A stretch of DNA of 64,000 bases from positions 4,278,001 through 4,342,000 of the forward strand of contig NZ_CP071868.1 in the NCBI RefSeq assembly GCF_017569225.1, in the 5' to 3' direction. The notes under the pieces are model-generated. The model saw only the letters and a list, made by a program, of their open reading frames with translations. It was not told the origin of the DNA and did no database searches. A program made the translations under genes and the position numbers. Shown piece by piece: positions 26,249 through 35,735 of the stretch; the stretch's first letter is position 1, and every line of letters begins with the position of its first letter. Origin of the DNA: Pengzhenrongella sicca. GTDB lineage: Bacteria; Actinomycetota; Actinomycetes; Actinomycetales; Cellulomonadaceae.

Positions 26249-26286
26249 CGGTCCGTCCTACCACGCGGGCCCGACGCGCGGGGGCC

Positions 26287-26958
26287 TCACTCCGGGCGTC
26301 GGCCCAGCACGATCACGTCGGGGTCGCCCCGCGTCGCGGCGAGCTCGGGGACGTCCGTGACCTGCACGTGCGCAAAGTGCTCCGACATCCGGGCGACGAA
26401 GGCGGGCGACGGCGCCGCGCTCCAGATCGCCAGCGCACCGCCGGGCGCGAGCCCGCGCGCCGCGGCCGCGAGCCCGGCCCCCGAGTACAGCCACGCGTTC
26501 CCGGGCGACACGAGCCAGTCGGGCCCGTTGTCGACGTCGAGGCAGATCGCGTCGAGCGAGCCGTCGGTGGCGGCGGCGAGCCAGTCGACGACGTCGGCCT
26601 CGGCGACCCGCACGCGCGGGTCGCGCAGCGCCGCGCCGTTCACGGCGGCCAGCGGCCCGCGGTTCCAGTGCACGACGGCGGGCTCCCGCTCGACGACGTG
26701 CACCTCGCTGACGCGGGGGTGCGCGAGGGCGGCGGCGAGCGAGAAGCCCACGCCGAGCCCGCCGATCATCATCCGGCCAGGCGCCGGCATCGCGTCGGCG
26801 GCCGCCGTGACGTGCAACCGCTCGGACCGGCCGCCCCGGGTGTCCATCAGGAAGACACCGTTCGCCACGATCTCGAAGTGGCCGCCGCCGCGCCGCAGCA
26901 CCAGCTCGCCGGCCCGTCCGGGCACCCGCTCGACGACCGTCATCTCCTCTCGCCTCAT
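26287..26958 (-). CDS. Spermidine-synthase-like protein
   Basis: A 223-residue protein with a Rossmann methyltransferase-type fold: MMIGGLGVGFSLAAAL is the nucleotide loop, VHVVEREPAVVHWNRGPL the second strand with an acidic residue, and DAICLDVDNGPDWLV the third. It resembles the catalytic half of spermidine synthases, but the usual amine-binding motifs are not obvious, so true polyamine synthesis is uncertain. ATG 26943 (MTVVERVPG) is an alternative start five codons in. It lies between the CopD/CtaG-like gene and the peptidase. Confidence 0.8.
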   Translation of the reverse strand: MRREEMTVVERVPGRAGELVLRRGGGHFEIVANGVFLMDTRGGRSERLHVTAAADAMPAPGRMMIGGLGVGFSLAAALAHPRVSEVHVVEREPAVVHWNRGPLAAVNGAALRDPRVRVAEADVVDWLAAATDGSLDAICLDVDNGPDWLVSPGNAWLYSGAGLAAAARGLAPGGALAIWSAAPSPAFVARMSEHFAHVQVTDVPELAATRGDPDVIVLGRRPE

Positions 26959-26967
26959 GGCCGCAGG

Positions 26968-29055
26968 CTACGGCCGGTCGGGCTGGCGCGCGTCGCGCTC
27001 GGCGATCCGCGCGAGCTCGGCGTTGTAGGCGTCCATCTCGAGGTCGCCGTCGCGGTCGACCCGGCGGTCGCGCTGGCGCGCGGTCCGTTCGTCGGACCGC
27101 GACCAGGAGAACGCGACGACGAGCGCCAGCGCGAGCGTCGGGAGCTCCCCGATGCCCCAGGCGATCGAGCCCCCGATCTGCTGGTCCTCGATCGCGGACA
27201 CGCCCCAGGGGCGCCCCGTCAGCCCGAACCAGTCGGCCACGAGCAGCGTCGTCGAGCTGACCAGGGTGATGCCGAAGAAGGCGTGGAAGCCCATCGTCGC
27301 GAACAGCAGCAGCAGGCGCTGCGGGTAGCCCGGCCGCCGCGGCCCCGGGTCGATCCCGATGAGGGCGTTGGCGAACAGGTACCCGACGAGCGTGAAGTGC
27401 ACGACCATCGCGAGGTGCCCGGCGTAGTACCGCAGCGAGTACTCGAACAGGTCGGTGTAGTAGAAGACCACCATCGAGCCCGCGAAGTTGACCGCGGCGA
27501 CCAGCGGGTTCGCGAAGAACTGCGCGACGTGGCTGGTGACGAGCGTGAGGATCCACTCGCGCGGGCCGCGCGAGTCGTCCGGCCGGCCGGGCAGGGCGCG
27601 CAGGGCGAGGGTCACCGGCGCCGCGAGCACCAGGAAGATCGGCACGACCAGCGCGAGCACCATGTGCTGGACCATGTGCGCGCTGAACAGGACGTGGCCG
27701 TAGGTCGCCGCGCCGCCCGAGGTGATCCAGGCCAGCACGAGCATGCCGACGAGCCACGACGCGGTCCGCAGCGGGGGCCAGGCGTCCCCCCGCGCGCGGA
27801 GCCGTCGGACCCAGCGCAGGTAGACCACGACGCCGGCCAGGCACGCCCCCGCGAGCAGCACGTCCCATCGGAACTCGGTCAGCCACCGCGCCGTCGTCAG
27901 CTCAGGCGGCAGGACGTGGCCCGTGACGAGCTCGGCGGGGGTCGGGTCGATCGGCGGCGCGATCGCGATGGGCGGGGCGGTCGACGCGAGCGCGACGGCG
28001 ACTCCGGACACGGCACCCATCACGAACAGCTCGACCGCGATGAGCCGCCAGAGCACGCGTGTCGCGGCGGCGGCGGAGCGAGCCTGGCCGGCGCGGGTGC
28101 CGCCGTCGGCCCCGAGGAGCCGCGCGATGACCGAGCGCCGGTACGCCCACCCGAGGCCGCCGAGCACGGCCATCAGCGCGACCTTGACCACCAGGAGCGC
28201 GCCGTACCGCGTTGCCAGCCCGTCGAGCCCCCCGAGCCGGGCCGCCGAGTTGACCACGCCGGACAGCGCCACGGCGACGAAGCACCAGGCGGCGATCGGG
28301 GAGTAGCGGGCGATCGAGGGGCCGAGGTCGGCCCCGAGCCGCCGGGCCAGGACGGCGAGCGCCGCGAGGGCGCCGATCCACACGGCGGCGCCCGCGAGGT
28401 GCGCGAACATCGACGAGATGGCGAGCTCGTGGTTGGCCGCGCCGGCGACGTGACCGCTCTGCGCCTGCAGCGCGAGCGCGACGGCCGCGAGCGCGGTGGC
28501 CCACGCCGCACCCGTCGGGGTGGCCACCGCGAGCGCGAGGGCGCTCGTCGCGGCCGCCACGAGGGTGACCGCGAGCAGCGTGCGCCCGAGCGAGATCTGG
28601 CCGACGAAGACGCCGAGCTCGGCGCCGAAGGTCGCGCCACCGACGGGCCGACCGGCGACACTCGCGTAGGTGAGGATCAGCTGGGCGATCGACAGCCCGG
28701 TCCAGGCGGCCGCCGCGCTGCCGGCGAGCGTCCCCGCCGCCGGGTACGCCCGCCCGTCGACGACGGTCCGCGCGCGCCGGGACGAGGAGGGCCGCGTGGT
28801 GGCCGACGCCGCGCCGTCGGCCAGCGCGACCCGGCGCGGCAGGACGCAGACCATCAGCACGAGCGCGCCGATCGTCACGGCCCCCGCGAGCTGCGTGAGC
28901 GTCTCGACGACCGGCAACCCCCAGCGCACGAGCGCGCCGGGGTCGCGGAGCACGGCGGGCACGGCCGCGCCCGAGAACGCGACGCCTAGGGTCACGGCCG
29001 CCGCGGCCGCGCCCGCCATGGCGATCAGGCGCCGCACGCTCCACCGGTTCCGCAC
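26968..29055 (-). CDS. CopD / CtaG-like multi-pass membrane protein (cytochrome oxidase assembly)
   Basis: A 695-residue protein with about 14 membrane helices. The N-terminal half resembles CopD copper-export proteins (GHVAGAANHELAISSMFAHLAGAAVWIGALAALA is split across helices with the conserved His). The C-terminal half (from about residue 400) is a cytochrome c oxidase caa3 assembly factor (CtaG_Cox11-type) domain with GHVLFSAHMVQHMVLALVVP and FHAFFGITLV. Such fusions are common in actinobacteria and are thought to supply copper to the oxidase. The GTG at 29055 follows TACCCT by 7 nt, suggesting a leaderless message. Confidence 0.9.
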   Translation of the reverse strand: MRNRWSVRRLIAMAGAAAAAVTLGVAFSGAAVPAVLRDPGALVRWGLPVVETLTQLAGAVTIGALVLMVCVLPRRVALADGAASATTRPSSSRRARTVVDGRAYPAAGTLAGSAAAAWTGLSIAQLILTYASVAGRPVGGATFGAELGVFVGQISLGRTLLAVTLVAAATSALALAVATPTGAAWATALAAVALALQAQSGHVAGAANHELAISSMFAHLAGAAVWIGALAALAVLARRLGADLGPSIARYSPIAAWCFVAVALSGVVNSAARLGGLDGLATRYGALLVVKVALMAVLGGLGWAYRRSVIARLLGADGGTRAGQARSAAAATRVLWRLIAVELFVMGAVSGVAVALASTAPPIAIAPPIDPTPAELVTGHVLPPELTTARWLTEFRWDVLLAGACLAGVVVYLRWVRRLRARGDAWPPLRTASWLVGMLVLAWITSGGAATYGHVLFSAHMVQHMVLALVVPIFLVLAAPVTLALRALPGRPDDSRGPREWILTLVTSHVAQFFANPLVAAVNFAGSMVVFYYTDLFEYSLRYYAGHLAMVVHFTLVGYLFANALIGIDPGPRRPGYPQRLLLLFATMGFHAFFGITLVSSTTLLVADWFGLTGRPWGVSAIEDQQIGGSIAWGIGELPTLALALVVAFSWSRSDERTARQRDRRVDRDGDLEMDAYNAELARIAERDARQPDRP

Positions 29056-29187
29056 CCGGCCAGGGTAGGCGCTCGGCCGCCGCCGCGGGCCCCACGGCGC
29101 CGGCGGCGGAATACCGCACGCTGGCCGCATCGTTGCGACACGTTGTCCGGAACTTCTGGGCACCCCGATGCGAACGAGAGGCGCCCC

Positions 29188-30981
29188 GTGCGCAAAGCAA
29201 CCACCGAGGCCGCCGCCCCGGCTCGGGCCGCCGTCGCACCGCCGACGCACCGCCAGATCCTCGCGATCCTCGGCGGCCTGATGATCGGGATGTTCCTCGC
29301 GGCGCTCGATCAGACGATCGTGGCGACCTCGATCCGCACGATCGGCGACGACCTGCACGGGCTCTCGCTGCAGGCGTGGGTGACGACGGCGTACCTGGTC
29401 ACTTCGACGATCACCACCCCGCTGTACGGCAAGCTGTCCGACCTCTTCGGCCGCAAGCCGCTCTACCTGCTCGCGATCGTGCTGTTCCTGATCGGCTCCC
29501 TCCTGTCCGGCACCGCGGACTCGATGTACCAGCTCGCGATGTACCGCGGCGTGCAGGGACTTGGCGCCGGCGGGCTCATGTCGCTCGCGATCACCATCCT
29601 CGGCGACCTCGTGCCGCCGCGGGAACGGGCCCGGTACCAGGGGTTGTTCCTCGCCGTGTTCGGTACGTCATCCGTCCTCGGGCCCGTCATCGGCGGGTTC
29701 TTCGCGGGCACCGAGACGATCCTGGGGATCGACGGCTGGCGCTGGGTCTTCCTGGTCAACCTCCCGATCGGCATCATCGGCCTCGTCGTGATCACGCGGG
29801 TGCTGCACCTGCCGCCGCTGCGCGCGGTGCGGCACCGGATCGACTGGCCCGGCGCGCTCGCCCTCGTGCTGGGCCTGGTTCCGCTGCTCGTGGTCGCCGA
29901 GCAGGGCCGGGTCTGGGGCTGGGGCTCGGGCTTCGCGCTGGCGTGCTACGGCCTCGGCGTGGTCGGGATCGCCCTGTTCCTGCTCGCCGAGCGCGTCGCG
30001 GGCGCCGACGCGCTGCTCCCGCTCTACCTCTTCCGCAACCGCACGTTCGCGATCGGCGCGGGGGCCAACACCATCATCGGGCTCGGCATGTTCGGCGGCC
30101 TCGCGACGCTGCCCCTGTACCTCCAGATCGCCAAGGGCATGTCCCCGACCGAGGCCGGCCTGACGCTCATCCCGCTGACCGCCGGGATCATGACCGGCTC
30201 GATCGTCGCTGGGCAGCTCACGTCGCGCACCGGCCGGTACAAGATCTTCCCGATCATCGGCACGACCCTGCTCGCGACCGGGGCGCTGCTGCTGTCCCGG
30301 CTCGAGCCCGGCACGACGCTGCTGAGCGTGAGCGGCTTCTCGATCGTCTTCGGCCTGGGCCTCGGGCTGTGCATGCAGCCGCTCATCCTCGCGGTGCAGA
30401 ACGCCGTGCCCCCGCAGGAGATGGGGGTCGCGACGTCGTCGTCCCTGTTCTTCCGCCAGGTGGGCGGAACCCTGGGCACGGCGGTCTTCCTGTCGATCCT
30501 GTTCTCGACGGTCGGCGACAAGATCGCCGCGGCGTTCCGGCAGATCGCCCCGACGGCGGACTTCCAGGCGGCGCTCGCCGACCCGGCCGTGCTGGCCGAC
30601 CCCGCCAACGCGCCGGCGCTCGACATGCTCGCCGGCACGCCGGGCGGCTCCGCGTCGCTGCTCAACGACTCGTCGTTCATCAACGCGCTCGACCCGCGCC
30701 TGGCCCGGCCGTTCCTGGTCGGCTTCGCGGAGTCGGTCGACCTCGTGCTGCTCATCGCCGCGGCCGTGATGGTGCTCGCCATCGTGCTCACCGCGCTGCT
30801 CCCGGAGCTTCCGCTGCGCAACGTCTCCGGGATCCAGGGCCGGCTCGACGCCGAGGCCGGCGCGGCGGAGCCCGTCGCTGCGCCGGAGCCGGCCGGGCCC
30901 GAGGAGCCCGCCGGGCCGGAGCCGGCCGAGCCCGAGGAGCCCGCCGAGGTCAGCCCGCGGGCGACGCCTGCGGGCGGGTGA
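29188..30981 (+). CDS. DHA2-type MFS multidrug exporter
   Basis: A 597-residue, 14-helix major facilitator. Diagnostic motifs are LDQTIVATSIRTIG in helix 1, GKLSDLFGRKPLYL after helix 2, YRGVQGLGAGGL in helix 4 and GPVIGGFF in helix 5, as in QacA/EmrB exporters driven by protons. The cytoplasmic tail has a Pro-Glu-Ala repeat (PAGPEEPAGPEPAEPEEPAE). GTG 29188 after GAGAGG is chosen; a TTG at 29143 lacks a ribosome site. Its last 32 bp overlap the convergent D-lactate dehydrogenase gene. The substrate is unknown. Confidence 0.93.
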   Translation: MRKATTEAAAPARAAVAPPTHRQILAILGGLMIGMFLAALDQTIVATSIRTIGDDLHGLSLQAWVTTAYLVTSTITTPLYGKLSDLFGRKPLYLLAIVLFLIGSLLSGTADSMYQLAMYRGVQGLGAGGLMSLAITILGDLVPPRERARYQGLFLAVFGTSSVLGPVIGGFFAGTETILGIDGWRWVFLVNLPIGIIGLVVITRVLHLPPLRAVRHRIDWPGALALVLGLVPLLVVAEQGRVWGWGSGFALACYGLGVVGIALFLLAERVAGADALLPLYLFRNRTFAIGAGANTIIGLGMFGGLATLPLYLQIAKGMSPTEAGLTLIPLTAGIMTGSIVAGQLTSRTGRYKIFPIIGTTLLATGALLLSRLEPGTTLLSVSGFSIVFGLGLGLCMQPLILAVQNAVPPQEMGVATSSSLFFRQVGGTLGTAVFLSILFSTVGDKIAAAFRQIAPTADFQAALADPAVLADPANAPALDMLAGTPGGSASLLNDSSFINALDPRLARPFLVGFAESVDLVLLIAAAVMVLAIVLTALLPELPLRNVSGIQGRLDAEAGAAEPVAAPEPAGPEEPAGPEPAEPEEPAEVSPRATPAGG

Positions 30982-33802
30982 GCTCCTCCAGGAGCTCGAG
31001 GACGTGCCGGTACGGCTCGCCCGTCGCGCGCGTCAGGCCGAGCTCGCACGTCCGGTTGCACGAGGCGTGCGCGCTCGCGCCCATCGCGGCGACATCGGCG
31101 GCCTCCGCCTTGGTCGCGGACGCCGTGAGCTCGGGGTGCAGCAGGCCGCGATCGCCCGCGAACGCGCAGCAGCCCCAGTTCTCCGGCACCTCGACGCGGT
31201 CGGCCACCGCGTGCGAGACGGTGTCCAGCGCGCCGTTCATGCCCATGCGCGTCGAGGAGCACGTCGGGTGCACCGCGAGCGAGTCGAGCTTGGCGTAGCC
31301 CCCCAGCGTCGGCAGGACGTGCGTGACGGCGAACTCGACCGAGTCGATCACGGTCATCGGCCGGTCGCTCGGGTCGGACTCGATCGTCTGACGCAGCCCC
31401 TCGGTGCACGACGACGCGTCGCACACGACCGGCAGCTCGCCGTCCCGGGTCGCGATCCGCAGCGCCGCGAGCGTCTTCGCGCGCATCGTCGCCTGGCCGT
31501 CCGTGAGCCCCTTGGACGACCACGGCGTGCCGCAGCACAGCGCGTCGATGCCCCGCGGCACGAGCAGCGTGACGCCGGCGCGCTCGCACAGCTGCTCGAA
31601 GCTCTGCTGGATGCCGGGCGCCGAGTCGGTGGCCGGCCCGAACATCGTCCCGACGCAGGCCGGGAAGTAGACGGCCTGCGGCTCGCCGGTCGGGGCCGGC
31701 CGCTTGCGCGAGCTGCCGCCGCCCGGGAGCTCGGCCGAGTACAGCGGCACGGTGTCGGTGCCGAGCACGGCGCGGGCCAGCTTGTCGGGCGGGAGGATCA
31801 CCGCGGTAGGGACCTTGCGCACGACGTCGAGCGCCAGGCTCGCGCCCTGCGTGACGACGCCCCAGTTCTTCGCCGCGGCGCCCCAGACGCCCTTGACCAC
31901 GGGGTTCACGTCGCGCTTGCGGAACTTCTTCACCAGCGTCGCGGTGTTGATGTTGACCGGACAGGCCGTCTGGCACAGCCCGTCCACGGCGCACGTGTGC
32001 ACCGCGCCGTACTCCCAGTCCTTCTCCAGCTCCTTCGCGAGCGCGACGTCGCCGTCGAGCGTGGCCTGCTTGATCGCGCGCAGCGTGACGATGCGCTGAC
32101 GCGGGGTCAGCGTCAGGTTGCGGCTCGGGCACACCGGCTCGCAGTACCCGCACGACACGCACCGGTCCACGGACTCGTCCACGGGCGGCGCCGTCTTGAT
32201 GTGGCGCAGGTGCGCCGTCGGATCGTCGTCCATGAGCACGCCCGGGTTGAGCATGCCGGCCGGGTCGAACAGCACCTTGATCTGGCGCATCACGTCGTAG
32301 AGCTCGTCGCCGTACTGGCGGCGCACGTACGGCGCCATCACGCGGCCCGTGCCGTGCTCGGCCTTGAGGGAACCGCCCTCGCCGAGCACGACGTCGACCA
32401 TGTCCTCGGTGAACGCGGCGTACCGGTCCAGCTCGGCCTGGGCCTGGAAGCCGTCGGTGAGCATGAAGTGGATGTTGCCGTCCTTGGCGTGCCCGAAGAT
32501 CACGCTGTTCGCGTAGTCGTACTTGTCGAACAGCTTGATGAGCTCGATGCAGGTGCGCCCCAGCGCGGGCACGGGGACGACGACGTCCTCGAGCAGCGCC
32601 GTCGTGCCCTGGGCCCGGGCGCCGGCGACGGCCGCGTAGAGCCCCTTGCGCAGGTGCCACAGCTGGGCCCGCGCGGCGGCGTCCGCGCTGAACGCGTGCG
32701 GCGCGCTGAGCGGCAGGGAGTCGATCAGCGCGAGCCCGCCGCGCTCGAGCTCGGCGAGCCGCTCCGGGGAGTCGGCGTGGTACTCCACGAGCAGCGCGGC
32801 GTGCTCGCGCACCGCGAGATCCATGATGATGCCCGGCGTGCCGGGCAGGGACTGGCCGACCCGCAGGGACAGCGCGTCCATGAGCTCGAGCGTTGCCGCA
32901 CCCGTGGCGACGAGCGCGGGCAGCGCGGCGTTCGCGGCCTCGAGGTCGGCGAACACGAGCAGCCCGGTCGTGACCTGGGTCAGGCGCGGGATCGTCCGGA
33001 AGACGGCGCCGGCCACGAAGCCCAGCGTCCCTTCCGACCCGACGATGAGGTGGGCCAGGATGTCGGCCGGCGCCTCGAAGTCGAGCAGCGCGTTGATGGC
33101 GTAGCCCATCGTGTTCTTCATCGAGAACTGGTGCCTGATCGTGGCCACGGACGCGGGGTTGTCCTTGATCCGCCGGGACAGCCGCGCCAGCCCCTCGTAC
33201 AGGGCGGGTTCGCGCGCGCGCAGCGAGGCGTCGGCGTCGACGGCGCCGGTGTCGACCACCGTGCCGCTCGGCAGCACCACTGTCAGCGACTCGACCGTCT
33301 GGTAGGTGTTGTCGACGGTGCCGCAGGCCATGCCCGAGGAGTTGTTGGCGACGACGCCGCCGATCGTGCAGGCGCCCTCGCTCGCCGGGTCCGGCCCGAA
33401 CTTGCGCCCGTACGGCGCGAGCCGCGCGTTCAGCGCCCGGACCGTGACGCCGGGCTGAACGCTGACCCGCGCGCCGCCGTCGAGCACCTCGATGCCCTTG
33501 AAGTTGCGCCGGACGTCGACCAGGACGCCGTCCGTGAGCGCCTGCCCGCTCAGGCTGGTGCCGCCCGAGCGGAACGTGAGCGGCACGCCCTGCGCCGCGC
33601 TCGCGCGCAGCAGCCGGCCGACCTCGTCGGCGCTGCTCGCGACGACGACCGCCTGCGGGATGAGCAGGAAGTGGGACGCGTCGTGCGCGTTCGCGTGGAT
33701 GTCGAGGGCCCGGGTGCTGACCTGGGCCGGGTCGGCCACGGCGCCGCGGAGCGCGTCGAGCATGCGGGGGTCCTGCCGGGTGGGAACGGTCACGGGGGTC
33801 AT
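30950..33802 (-). CDS. FAD- and Fe-S-containing D-lactate dehydrogenase (Dld-II type)
   Basis: A 950-residue fusion. Residues 30-260 are an FAD-binding PCMH domain (FRSGGTSLSGQALTDGVLVDV, GGVVANNSSGMACG). Residues about 260-520 are the FAD-oxidase C-terminal domain (FGHAKDGNIHFML, EHGTGRVMAPYV). Then come two 4Fe-4S motifs (CVSCGYCEPVCPSR; CAVDGLCQTACPV) and two CCG domains (CCGTPWSSKG; CCAFAGDRGL) of GlpC type. This is the membrane-associated respiratory D-lactate oxidase. ATG overlaps the lactate permease stop (TGATG), so they form an operon for lactate use. Confidence 0.93.
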   Translation of the reverse strand: MTPVTVPTRQDPRMLDALRGAVADPAQVSTRALDIHANAHDASHFLLIPQAVVVASSADEVGRLLRASAAQGVPLTFRSGGTSLSGQALTDGVLVDVRRNFKGIEVLDGGARVSVQPGVTVRALNARLAPYGRKFGPDPASEGACTIGGVVANNSSGMACGTVDNTYQTVESLTVVLPSGTVVDTGAVDADASLRAREPALYEGLARLSRRIKDNPASVATIRHQFSMKNTMGYAINALLDFEAPADILAHLIVGSEGTLGFVAGAVFRTIPRLTQVTTGLLVFADLEAANAALPALVATGAATLELMDALSLRVGQSLPGTPGIIMDLAVREHAALLVEYHADSPERLAELERGGLALIDSLPLSAPHAFSADAAARAQLWHLRKGLYAAVAGARAQGTTALLEDVVVPVPALGRTCIELIKLFDKYDYANSVIFGHAKDGNIHFMLTDGFQAQAELDRYAAFTEDMVDVVLGEGGSLKAEHGTGRVMAPYVRRQYGDELYDVMRQIKVLFDPAGMLNPGVLMDDDPTAHLRHIKTAPPVDESVDRCVSCGYCEPVCPSRNLTLTPRQRIVTLRAIKQATLDGDVALAKELEKDWEYGAVHTCAVDGLCQTACPVNINTATLVKKFRKRDVNPVVKGVWGAAAKNWGVVTQGASLALDVVRKVPTAVILPPDKLARAVLGTDTVPLYSAELPGGGSSRKRPAPTGEPQAVYFPACVGTMFGPATDSAPGIQQSFEQLCERAGVTLLVPRGIDALCCGTPWSSKGLTDGQATMRAKTLAALRIATRDGELPVVCDASSCTEGLRQTIESDPSDRPMTVIDSVEFAVTHVLPTLGGYAKLDSLAVHPTCSSTRMGMNGALDTVSHAVADRVEVPENWGCCAFAGDRGLLHPELTASATKAEAADVAAMGASAHASCNRTCELGLTRATGEPYRHVLELLEELTRPQASPAG

Positions 33803-35562
33803 CAGGGCACCATCCAGCCGAGGATCGGGGTGGACTGCAGGAAGACGAAGCCCGCGAGGACCGCGAGCAGCCCCAGGCTCCACCACAGCAGCTTGCGGAA
33901 CAGGATGCTCTCTCCGCCCTCCAACCCGACAGCCGCGGACGCGATCGCCAGGTTCTGCAGCGACACCATCTTGCCGAGCGCGCCGGCCGTGGAGTTCGAC
34001 ACCGCCATCAGCACGGGCGACAGGCCCGTCTCGTGGGCGGCGCTGACCTGCAGCTGGCCGAAGAGCGCGTTCGACGACGTGTCGGAGCCGGTGAGCGCGA
34101 CGCCGATCCAGCCGATCACCGGCGAGAGCACCGCGAAGAAGCCGCCGGTCGCCGCGAGCGCGACGCCCATCGTGGCGGTCTGGCCGGACAGGTTCATGAC
34201 GAACGAAAGTGCGAGCATCGTGCTGACCGTGACGATCGTCCAGCGCAGCAGGTAGACGCCCTCGCGGTAGACGTGCCAGCCCTCGCGCGGGGAGACCCGA
34301 TACAGCGCCATCGTCGCGAGGCCCGCGATGAACAGCAGCGTTCCGGTCGCCTTGAGGTGGTCGAGATGGAACGTCGTGGCCGTCACGGGCTCCCCGGCCG
34401 CGTTCGTCACGTCCAGTCCCGGCCACTCGAACGTCACGGAGCCGATCTCGGTGAGCCAGGCCTTGACGGCCGGGATCATCGCGACCGAGAAGATCGCCAC
34501 GATGATCAGGTACGGGGCAGTGGCCATGAGGATGTGGCGCCCGCTCGGGCGCTCGGTCCGCTCGAGCGGGGCATTGCCCGAGATCGGCCCGGCACCCGCC
34601 GTCGCGGCCGCGGCGAAGGCCTCGGTCACCGACCGGCTAGAGGAGTAGGCGACCGGGGCGTGGCCCGCGGCGACGAGCCGGTCGGCGTCGGCGTCGGCAG
34701 AACGCGTGGACCGGACCTCCTCGCCGCCGTCGCCGCCGACGAGCTCGGCCGGCTGCCAGAACCGCAGCATGAGCAGGACCGCGGCGACCGTCAGGACGGC
34801 GGCGACGACGTCGGTCAGCTCGAGCGCCAGGTAGTTGGACGTGACGAACTGCGAGAGCGAGAACACGAGCCCGGCCACGAGCGCGATGGGCCAGGTCTGG
34901 CGGAAGCCGCGCCGACCGTCGACGACGTAGATGAGCAGCAGCGGGACGATGAGCGAGATCAGGCCCTGCCGGCCGGCCATCGCGGCGAGGTCGTCGATCG
35001 GCAGCCCCGTCACGCCGTGCAGCGCGACGACCGGCGCGGCCATGGCGCCGAACGCGACGGGCGCGGTGTTGGCCACGAGCGACACGATGGCCGCCTTGAG
35101 CGGCTTCATGCCGGCGGCCATGAGCATCGCGGCCGCGATCGCGACGGGCGCACCGAAGCCCGCGACGGACTCGAGCAGCGCGCCGAAGCCGAAGGCGATG
35201 AGGATCGCGAGGATGCGGTGGTCGTTCGTGACCGAGCGGATCGTCCGGCCGAGCACCTCGAACCACGGCGTCGCGACGGTGAGGCGGTAGACCCAGAGCG
35301 CGTTGATCAGGATCCACAGGATCGGGAACATGCCGTAGAACGCACCCTCGACGGTCCCGCTCAGCACCTGGCCCAGCGGCATGTTCCAGCCGACGACGGC
35401 GAGCACCATCGAGAGCCCGAGGCTCAGGAGCGCGGCCTTGGGCGCCTTGACCCGGAACCCCCCGAGCAGGACGAACAGGAGCACCAGGGGCAGCGCGGCG
35501 CACAGCGCGGAGAGGGTCAGCGAACCCGCGACGGGATCGGTGATCTGGCGGAACGTGAACAT
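33802..35562 (-). CDS. lldP: L-lactate permease
   Basis: A 586-residue LctP-family permease with about 13 membrane segments; GALLESVAGFGAPVAIAAAMLMAAG and the ISLIVPLLLIYVVDG segment are typical. A cytoplasmic loop of about 80 residues (GDGGEEVRSTRSADADADRL) sits in the middle, as in E. coli LldP. ATG 35562 (MFTFRQITD) with an upstream GAAAGG is preferred; ATG 35583 would add seven residues. It feeds lactate to the D-lactate dehydrogenase that overlaps its stop codon. Confidence 0.93.
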   Translation of the reverse strand: MFTFRQITDPVAGSLTLSALCAALPLVLLFVLLGGFRVKAPKAALLSLGLSMVLAVVGWNMPLGQVLSGTVEGAFYGMFPILWILINALWVYRLTVATPWFEVLGRTIRSVTNDHRILAILIAFGFGALLESVAGFGAPVAIAAAMLMAAGMKPLKAAIVSLVANTAPVAFGAMAAPVVALHGVTGLPIDDLAAMAGRQGLISLIVPLLLIYVVDGRRGFRQTWPIALVAGLVFSLSQFVTSNYLALELTDVVAAVLTVAAVLLMLRFWQPAELVGGDGGEEVRSTRSADADADRLVAAGHAPVAYSSSRSVTEAFAAAATAGAGPISGNAPLERTERPSGRHILMATAPYLIIVAIFSVAMIPAVKAWLTEIGSVTFEWPGLDVTNAAGEPVTATTFHLDHLKATGTLLFIAGLATMALYRVSPREGWHVYREGVYLLRWTIVTVSTMLALSFVMNLSGQTATMGVALAATGGFFAVLSPVIGWIGVALTGSDTSSNALFGQLQVSAAHETGLSPVLMAVSNSTAGALGKMVSLQNLAIASAAVGLEGGESILFRKLLWWSLGLLAVLAGFVFLQSTPILGWMVP

Positions 35563-35735
35563 GGCGGAGCCTTTCACTGACATCGTCGTCAGCTGTCATC
35601 GCATCGGAGTGCGGGCGGTGTGTTCCCAGGCCTGCTGGCCGACGCCCAGGGCGCAACGCAGCGCCCTGATCCGCATGGTCACCCTCGATGGGGTGCACCT
35701 CAGGGAACCAGTGGCCGAGCGCCGCCCTCTGGGTA

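Noticed and set aside
23837-27028. A 1063-codon open frame on the plus strand
   Set aside because: It lies opposite the S9 peptidase and its neighbours, is Arg/Gly/His-rich without domains, and reflects GC-rich codon bias.
29143-29187. TTG start for the DHA2 exporter
   Set aside because: No ribosome site or -10 box at proper distance; GTG 29188 follows GAGAGG.
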